Assembly: GCA_028753945.1 (NCBI GenBank)
Contig: JAPNXP010000003.1
Span: forward strand, 5,766,001 to 5,830,000
Direction: 5' to 3'
Length of the DNA: 64,000 nucleotides
Origin: Hexactinellida sp. DTS-2022
Lineage: Eukaryota > Porifera > Hexactinellida
Shown: positions 12,901 through 21,900 of the stretch, in pieces
Layout: every line of letters starts with the position of its first letter
Numbering within the stretch: the stretch's first letter is position 1
Program-made: the position numbers and the translations under genes
Notes under the pieces: generated by a model
Told to the model about the DNA's origin: nothing
Databases searched by the model: none
The model's input: the letters and a program-made list of their open reading frames with translations, nothing else

Positions 12901-15900
12901 TAAAATACGCCCTAGGCTATCTCGTAGCTCGCTATTCCGCCCAGTTTATTTGGGAAGGGAGAATAAGAATAGCTATTTTACAGATATTATATAATTACAA
13001 ATACCAATGGCTGAATTAGGAGTATAGGAACACACCCTTTCTACTTGCAATTATTTAAATATTGCTATATGGCGTATTCATTAGTCACAATTATATCGAC
13101 CGCTCTCGTTTATATTGGATCTTATATGTCCTACTAGAATAGATAGTAAGATTGTAAGTTATAAAGTACAGTAGAACTTCGTGAGTACGAGCACCAGGGG
13201 ACTGTCAAAATTCGTTCGCCTTATCCAGGATTCGTATTAATCAATTTAATTTGTATTGAAAAGCCTTTGAAGGGGACTGAATAGTGATAACTTATTATTA
13301 ACCAGAAATCGTATTAACCGTGTTCCTACTAACGAAATTCTACTGTAGTTGGTGGACTCCGCTTATAACGAAGCAAACGAAAGGTCGGGGGTACTTCGTT
13401 ATAACGGGAATTCGCTGTAACTACAATCGGTTGTGGTTATATTTTTATTGCTCGCATCAAAGTCCATTTATAAATAGATGACATTGGCATGATATAGTGG
13501 AATCCTGGAATTAAATTAACACAACTAAGCTCAATTTTGTATTTCCTGTATACTCTGATACATTGCACTATAAAATAACCTTTATCTGAATATATAGTTT
13601 TATCAGCTAATTCTTTCGAATTATATTTGTTGATATCAACAGTATTTTCCAATTGGATTATTTAAATGAGCTGGCTTTTGTTCAAAATATTCAGCGAACT
13701 TTGCTACTCAATCAAACTAATTTTTCGTAATAATCATAATTATTACAATATCTACATTGTTATATTTTTAGCTTCTAACATTCTAATTAATTAAAGATTT
13801 AATCAACCAATTTATTTTGCAGATATTGTAATAAATGTCTGCACAGGTTTTGACACAATCATCTATGAGCCAAAAAATGGACATATCTACCTTGATATTA
13901 GCCAATATTATTTTATAATATTTACTATCATTATGTATTATATACCATATGTGTAATATCGTGTAACTTCCCAAGTAGTACTTAGGTTACAGTCCATATG
14001 CTGAAAGTATTCTTTTTGAGAAAACTTATCATTTAATTATGTGTTAAACCAGAAAGTTCAAACTTATACAAATGCAATACTTTCTATTTGTCCAGGGTTA
14101 ATAACTCTAGTTTAATTTATTAAGTTTTGAGTAATCCAGGTGATTAATCCGCTGAAAACAAATACATTTGGGGGTACCTTAGTCCAGATTCAAAACAAAT
14201 CGAATTTTCTAGAAACGAACAAATATTTAGCGGACCATTTACCATGTCAAATATAACTTTTTTTAATTACTTCTATTTATAGTATACTTTGTATCTAGAA
14301 ATCTATTGAAATTGCTATTTGTAGGTAAATTATAGAAATCTCTGAATAATATGAAATACAGAATATTTATTATTTGTATCCGTATTAGTTTCATATGTAT
14401 GCCTTAATATTTTCACATTTGACACTAAAAATATTCATTTATAAAGTACGAAACAGATCCTATTCGTCTTAAGCCTAATTACAAGTATACAGTAAACTCT
14501 CGTTATAACGAAGTGCTTGGGACCTGTAAATTTCTTCGTTATATTCGGATATTCGTTATAAGCGGATAATAATTAATGCATTTGGTGCTCTGGGGGAAAT
14601 CTCCATTTCGTTATATCCGACTTGGTTATAACGGGAGTTCACTGTACTATAATATTACTCTAAAGCTATGCAAAACTGATCTACTTCGGCCCACACACTA
14701 CCAGTATTAGGTAATATTTCTAAGGACAATTTGTTTAGAATTAGTAATTATATATAACTAACCTGAAATTTAGTTTACAGGAAATTTAGTACCAATTGTA
14801 TTAGTAATGATAGTTATTAATAAATTTTGCTAAGTAATATTATTTTAATTTATCATAAAGTACATTACATATTGATACTAACCAATTCATGCTTGTATCA
14901 TTATGTAATGGTCCTTGCAAGTAGATTTAAGAATAGCACGTGGTATAAATTCTTATATCTTTTAATTAATAACTTTTTGTGTGGGAATAACTATTGAAGC
15001 ATAATGAATTAATCATTTTAACCTTTTGAGCTTCATTTTTTGAGCTTTATCTTTATTTTCTTATACTAAACAATTTGTTCATTTGATAAAAAGTCAAATT
15101 ATATTGATATTCATTGAAATAACTTATATTATATGTAGACAGTATATAATATATATTTCTAATCCAGGTTTTCTTGACTAAATAGTATTACAATAGACGG
15201 CAGAGGCTTTGAACTACAGAATTTATATACGGTCTACAATTTTTTGCTTATTTTGTATGGGCTTTAATAGACCGTCTACATACTATAAGGAAGCTCAATT
15301 ACATTGTCCATAAACATGATTTCCTAAAAATTCAATCATCGTAGGTTTAGTCAGTACTTTACTAAGATTAATTGTATTAGAACTGAAAATGATGTGAGCC
15401 ATGTGAAAGTAGTGAATAGTGAAAAGGGATTTTCCATCCCAAATTCGACTGAGATGTCTTCTACTCTCAGACATTTTGTGGATATGTTCACTTTTAAAGA
15501 AAGCCAGTTGGCTAACTTTGCACTGAAGCCAGTGAGACTTCCCAACGATAAGATTGAAGAGCTGAAAAGGAAAGGTAAGTCATTATACTTGTTGATTAGA
15601 ATTTGCTTTATAATTAGAATAACTAGTATAGTAATATAGAAAGCAGTTATGTTATAGTCCGTAATTAATTCACATCATAGGAGCACTGCTTTTAAAATAG
15701 TTTTCAATAACAAGTGATTTATTAGCCCTTAAGTTTTTAAGTAACTGGGTTTACTTCACTTAAAAGTTACAACGAACTCGACTTTTTTAATGAACTCCGC
15801 TTATAACGAAATATTATAAAGTAGAAGTGCAAATAATATTACAATTATTAGACTATAAAATTTTATTAATTTAATTCTAACTACGTTATTTGCTGATATA

Positions 15901-18900
15901 TTATGACAGCAAAATAAATTGTAATTCCTGAATATATTAAGAGAGTTATTACATTCTCTGCTGATTATGCCAACGCAAACCTGTTTGCTATTTAATCTAT
16001 AAATATTAATTTTAACGAATCTACATGCTTACATAGTAATTTGCGAATATTTCAATTACATAATTAAGCCATAATTTGAGCTAATCGTATTTAATACAAC
16101 TTACACTAATTAAATACATTGTTTAATATATTTGTAACTATCTACTAAAATTTTATAATTCTAGTTCTAATTCCAAATTGAATTCTGCAACGTCTATTAT
16201 CCTAATTTTAGTTTATTGATGTACAGTAATTGTACAATTAATATATTCATAATTATTGCGAATTTACTTGTACTTTATAGTTAATACAAATAGTTTGTTC
16301 TAGCATACTTGTGAACGTAGGTTTATTCATTATTCTAATGTATTATTTAGTGTTCTAATTTATACACAATTATTCAATATGATTCCAATATCATCTCTTT
16401 TTACTATAAGTACATTGAAAGAATCCTAAGAGAGCCAGAAATTAGCCTTACTGTTTGTATGGCAAGAAAGGCAAATAATGGGTAGGGGAATTGAAACTGA
16501 AATACGTATAACAAGTTCAAATGCGTTTTTTAACCATAACTGCAAACTGTATACTTCCAATTTAACTTTAATAAAGCGAACTCTTAATCAAAGGATTCAC
16601 TGTAACTACAATAAAAACATTAAAACTATTCATAAATAATTAGAAACCGATGAAAGTACAAATTCTTTCTGTTTACTCATTAACAGGGCTTTTAAATGGC
16701 AGTAAATACCTATTGAGTACTTTATAAGGTGAAGTCCTTATTTATTTCAATTTTGACTTGTAACTATACGTTCAACTGTTGAACTGGGAACAATTAATTC
16801 GGTATTTTCACAATTAGTTTGTCTTTGAATTGTCTATTGAGTGTAGTCTAGATAATGTTTCCCTCTAGTTAAACACCTCACTGTAAATCTGTTAATTGAA
16901 GCTTTAAAGTCAAACTAGTTAGACAGGTCAATTGTTGTGTTATGGATTCTAATAATAGAACTGAGCTGTAATATCAGTATTTGTTAATATGTTTAATTGA
17001 GCTTCTTTGAAGATTGAGAAATGTAAACTCTAATAAATCTATTTTAGCTCACACCTTTGAACCTTCACAAGAAAATTTACAAATCATTGCATTAGTTGAA
17101 TTCCATGTTTTACGTGATCGTGCAATGACTGTTTATTCTAAAGTTAATTGAGACTAATTATATTATTTAATGACTGCATTTGATGCTATGTTGAGAGAAG
17201 ACTTTTCTTTGAAATAAAGTCTGATTTAATACACTGGAATCTTGATATTTAATTTTGTTATTCTAAATTGACTTTTAATTGATTTTAAACTTTGTTAAAT
17301 ATACTTTATTCATCATAATGTTGTCACAACACTGATATTTGTATTTGTAAATATAGCAAATACTTTATCAGAGGCTTTAAATGAGTGAATTTAGGAATTA
17401 CTTTTATATCGGCCAACACCTTTTGAGTATAAAACCCTGCTTCGCAAAGGTGATTTTATATATGAATCAAACTAGTCAGTTTTTACTGTGGCAGTAAAAT
17501 GACCTTGCCAGTGCCTGAATATTATATTAGGAAAGGTGTTGGCTGATATAGTAATTCCTTTGTTTAACTGATACGAACTGTTGGCTTAGTTACTATTATA
17601 TTTCTAAAACTGAAATTTAAGATATTATTTGTTTTAGTGGAAGGAATTATAATATTACGTCGTTGATTACTAATTATTCACAGAATTATAACATAAATAT
17701 AACTACATATAACTTGATTACTTCATTTTACAATAATGCGTTTAATTCTACTTTAATTCAGATACGAATCGCCCTCTATCTGTCTGTAATAACTGGTTGG
17801 GAAATACTTAAGCTTTGAGTACCATGTTATCTTATATTCTCAAAGCACAGTTAGTTTATCAACTAGTCTCAAATAATATGGCCTCTATAATAGTGGCTAT
17901 CTGACTATCTAAGTTAGTAGTTAGTACACTGAATAATTAACTATAATTCATAGAACTTTTTGGGAAATTCTTGAAAAATCTTATCTAAATCACAGTCACT
18001 ATTTTCTTGTCTCTTTGCTCATTCTCAAATTTGCATACATTGGAAGGATGAATTCACATTGTAAAACATTATACGTGTATTGCCTATTTCGAAAGGGATT
18101 TAATAGAGCAATTAACTAACATCTACTCAATTATATTTGATAATTGACGTATGAATTATTCTATATATGATCATTACAGTTAGGATATAACAGTTATACT
18201 TATGGCTTACTTAATTCACGATGTCAGAGATAAAGCCGATACAGTATATTTATTCTATTTTAAGACAAACTACACCCATATCTATCAAATAGCCAATCGA
18301 ACTTTCTAGGGGCTTCCATATACTGTATAGGGAATTTATTGCTATTACTTAAACTATTCTCACAACCATCCTTCATATGGTTTAACCGCAATTTAATAAT
18401 GACTTTAGCATTTACTATAATATTCTTTGGACTCTCGATGACATATACGCCCGTGTATTAAATAGGTCATGATAGGTTCTCACTCTCTCATTGCATTTCC
18501 TTCAAAAATTGATGAATGTTAAATTATATTATGCGGAAGCCGTTATATAGTAGTCATCACAGATACCTAATTATATAATTATGATACAATTAATTATATA
18601 ATTATATAATTATATTCCTGTGACTATTTATGACAAGCCTGAAAGTTGCCATAACTTGACGGATCTAACAACAAACTTATTTCTAAATAACGGAGCTCGC
18701 ATTTTGCACACAAATATGCTTGCTAATGTAGCTTTATTCTCAATGACTGAAGTTTCATAAGAATAATTGCATCAGGGGAACATATCTATTACAGTCAGGT
18801 TATTCTACAGTAAAACCTTTAGAAGTGAACACCCTGGGGACCAGCCAAAACGTTCACTTTTGAGAGGTGTTCACTTATCATGATTTATCATAACGTGTGT

Positions 18901-21900
18901 CTAAAGCAATGGGGAAAATTGGGAACGATAAAAAGTGTTCATATTTTTTCTTGGAGGTATTCACTTTTGGAGGTTTTACTGTATTATGAACATTCAAGTG
19001 ACCAAAAATTGTGTTCATAATATAGAGACTTCATAATAAGCAACTTAACTTAATACAAACCTTATACAGTCAACTCCGCTTAATAGAGCCACCGGTTAAT
19101 CGGTTTCTCCGCTTAATCGGGTCTAAACAACCTGGTCCCGAGGTGGCTCTATTAAGCGGAGTCAACTGTATAAGTTGTTAAATTGTGACCATAGGGCTTG
19201 TTCATAATAATAAGTTAAGTAGACAAGTAGACTAATACCTTACCCAATAAGCAGACCTGACAATACTCTTGTTTAGATGAAGAGCGCAAAGGAATTCGCA
19301 GGAGTCCAATCCTCTCCCCTCCCCCTGTCAGTAAGAAGTGTTCCCTCAAGAAGGGACAGTCCCTCGAGGACCTGATTAAGCCCCTACCGTCCAAATTCAG
19401 CCACGGTACAATGGTCACCTCCTCCAGTGGGTACGAGGGAGATACTGACACCTTAGAATCTATCCCCCCTACCCCCCCGCCCCCTTATAGTCCGGACAAA
19501 GTATTCACTCCTGCCGTCTCTGTCGCGGATATTTCCGGACATAAGATGGAACCGTTCGCAGCTCCTCTCTCACACGAGCGCTCTCGCTCTATTTCTGTGC
19601 TTAACAACTCGCATATAATCCTAGAGGAGTCCACTGTAGAGGCTACACCCAGGTTCTGCGAGAGTATTGGTTAGTTGCTGTTGGTAGGAACAAATTGGGA
19701 ATTATTATATGGAAATTTCTATTTATTGTGCACAATAAGGGACATTAAATGTTTGAACTCAGTACATGATGTTCGTGTCAGAGTTATAAGCGAGTTGCCA
19801 AAAATTATGATGCGAAGTCAGATAACAACTGACCTTTTGAACTATTTTACTTAGCTTTTGAACCATTGTTAATGCTAAAGTTACGGATGTTTCAAGAAAT
19901 ATAGTTGGTTAAGAAAAATTGTGCGGAATTTACGTGAAATTGCAATCTGTGGTTACAAATCGGCCCGAATACATTCTAGTATATTTGTTTATATACCTGT
20001 TGTTGTTGTTTAGGAGTATTTTCTTGTCCTCTCGACAAGAGCTCCCTCAGCCCGATGTCCCCTAAGAAACAGAGTCCGGTTAAACAGAGAGTATCGGCCG
20101 TACACACCCCCCTCCCCCCCGTCCCGATTTGTTCCCCTCAGCTGCTCAAAAAGCTAGCTGACTCCCTACCCTGTACCCCCCCTGATGTGCAGACACATCT
20201 GAATAACGAATATGACCACACATCCGCCCCCCCTATCCCCTATCGACCTCATGCTAACACCAGTAGCGATATTCATTTTAAAGAGATTATGAGACAACAG
20301 TCTGAAGATAAACCTTTCTCTAAACCTCTCAGACCTCTCTCTATTAAGCTTACCAGGTTTGTAATAATATTTATTTTAGTTATAACGTGCTTCCTGGGGA
20401 GATAAAAATTCGTACGTATTATCCGAGTTTACGTACTAACCGTTGACACTACATAGACAAACTTTGACCACCTTTTTTATACAAGTTAGTACGTACTAAG
20501 CCGACTTACGTACTAACCGAGTTCTATTTTATATATTTTGGTTATAACGTACCCCCTCGGAAATGGACGTAAGTACAATCACAGAGTTTACTCTACATAG
20601 AATTTCATACTGCTTTTATGAGAAAAATTGAGAAATTTCCAAAAACACTCTTTTTGTTAAAATTTTCCAAATATGCTAACCTATACTAAAATAATTTGTA
20701 AAATATATTCAAGTTTTATTAGATTATTGAACTAGCTTGGTGTTTCCAACCACAAATATTTATTAGTACAGACCAAATATATAGACTTTCTAAAACTTGT
20801 CTAGATCTATTAATTTATTGAAAGTTGAGTAGATTTGGAATTTCCTGACAAGAGCAGAATTGGAGTTATTTTGTAAAACTTCAGTAGAAGATCTACGTAG
20901 TTTCATATTTGAGTGTCAGTAAAAAGTTGTGTAGATTTGGAATTCATTACATACTATTCTACTACCTACTATGTACGTTATACTAAATTCTTTAAAAACA
21001 TTATTTTGCGAAGGTGCTTTTATTCAATTCGAAAATTGTAAAAATTTCTGGAGAATTTTTGAATATAGTAGACTCTCGTTAATACGAACCGTCAATTAGT
21101 TCGTATTATCCGGATTCATTTGTATGCATTTGTATAGGTTAATTAAACCAATTAAACCTTGTTCGTTTTAACCGATATTTCGCCTTAACTTTGCTTGTAT
21201 TAACAAGAGTCCACTATACAAACTTATCTCAAATACAGTTGAACCTCGTTAATACGAACACCAACGGACTGTAAAATTTGTTCGCTTATTCGGAGTTTGT
21301 ATTAACCATTGAATAGCCATTGTAGGGACCTGATTTTGTGGAACTGTTTGTTCGTCTTATCCGGAAATTCGTATTAACCGTGTTCGTACTAACGAGGTTC
21401 TACTGTACTCTCTATTTACTGTAGCCATATCAAAGACTACAAACCACCCCTCCCCTCCAGTATAAGTACAATGGACTTTTCAGCTCAGCTCCGATCTGAG
21501 GCTGACACAGCCAGAATGCGTAAGAGCAGTGTGGGCTCGCGGCCGCTCAACATTAACCCGGTAGCTCCTATCAAATGCCACAATTCAGTGGAGCGGAAAG
21601 TTAGTACGAATCTGTTTCCCACTCAGTGTACTCTCCCAGTGGTGGAGGATAAGTCTATACCGGAGTGTGAAGCGCAGCCTGAGGCACAACAACAACAACA
21701 ACAACAACAACAACCACCTTATATAGAGAGCTGGAATAGTGAACAGGCATGTTATACATACAGTATTATACAGCCATTTGTAAATATGCTCCTAATCCTG
21801 GTCTGATTCGATTTTCTCACGCCTAAATCACAAATTTATGTTACGGTATAGAAAAGGATTCCAATTTTCGCGCACCTAAATTCAAAATTTCCAACAATCA

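Larger units (their letters stand above)
11022..15350. other. intron 9: repeat-laden, no exon seen
   Basis: The flanking exons join in phase, so no missing exon is required. The intron holds repeat X (about 11050-11280), a repeat Q fragment (about 11515-11590), MITE A (13169-13345), a B fragment (13353-13419), MITE B (14490-14644) and repeat H (about 15134-15285). The stretch 11600-13160 is plain AT-rich DNA. Confidence 0.7.
18792..19262. mobile_element. MITE family C containing two other MITEs
   Basis: The family C sequence starts CAGTCAGGTTATTCTA at 18792, resumes at TTATGAACATTCAAGTGACC (after 18983), resumes again after 19170 and ends near AATAAGCAGACCTGACAATA. Two foreign elements, Y and E, interrupt it. 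Confidence 0.85.
15575..19276. other. intron 10: AT-rich with nested MITEs at the 3' end
   Basis: The flanking exons agree in phase. A family B remnant lies near 15785, repeat I at about 17405-17560, and a compound family C element at 18792-19262 ends 14 nt before the exon 11 acceptor. The remainder, especially 15830-17400 and 17570-18780, shows only unstructured AT-rich sequence. Confidence 0.7.

Noticed and set aside
19215..19451. Antisense frame over exon 11
   Set aside because: Exon 11 on the plus strand fits splice phases and protein context; the antisense frame does not.
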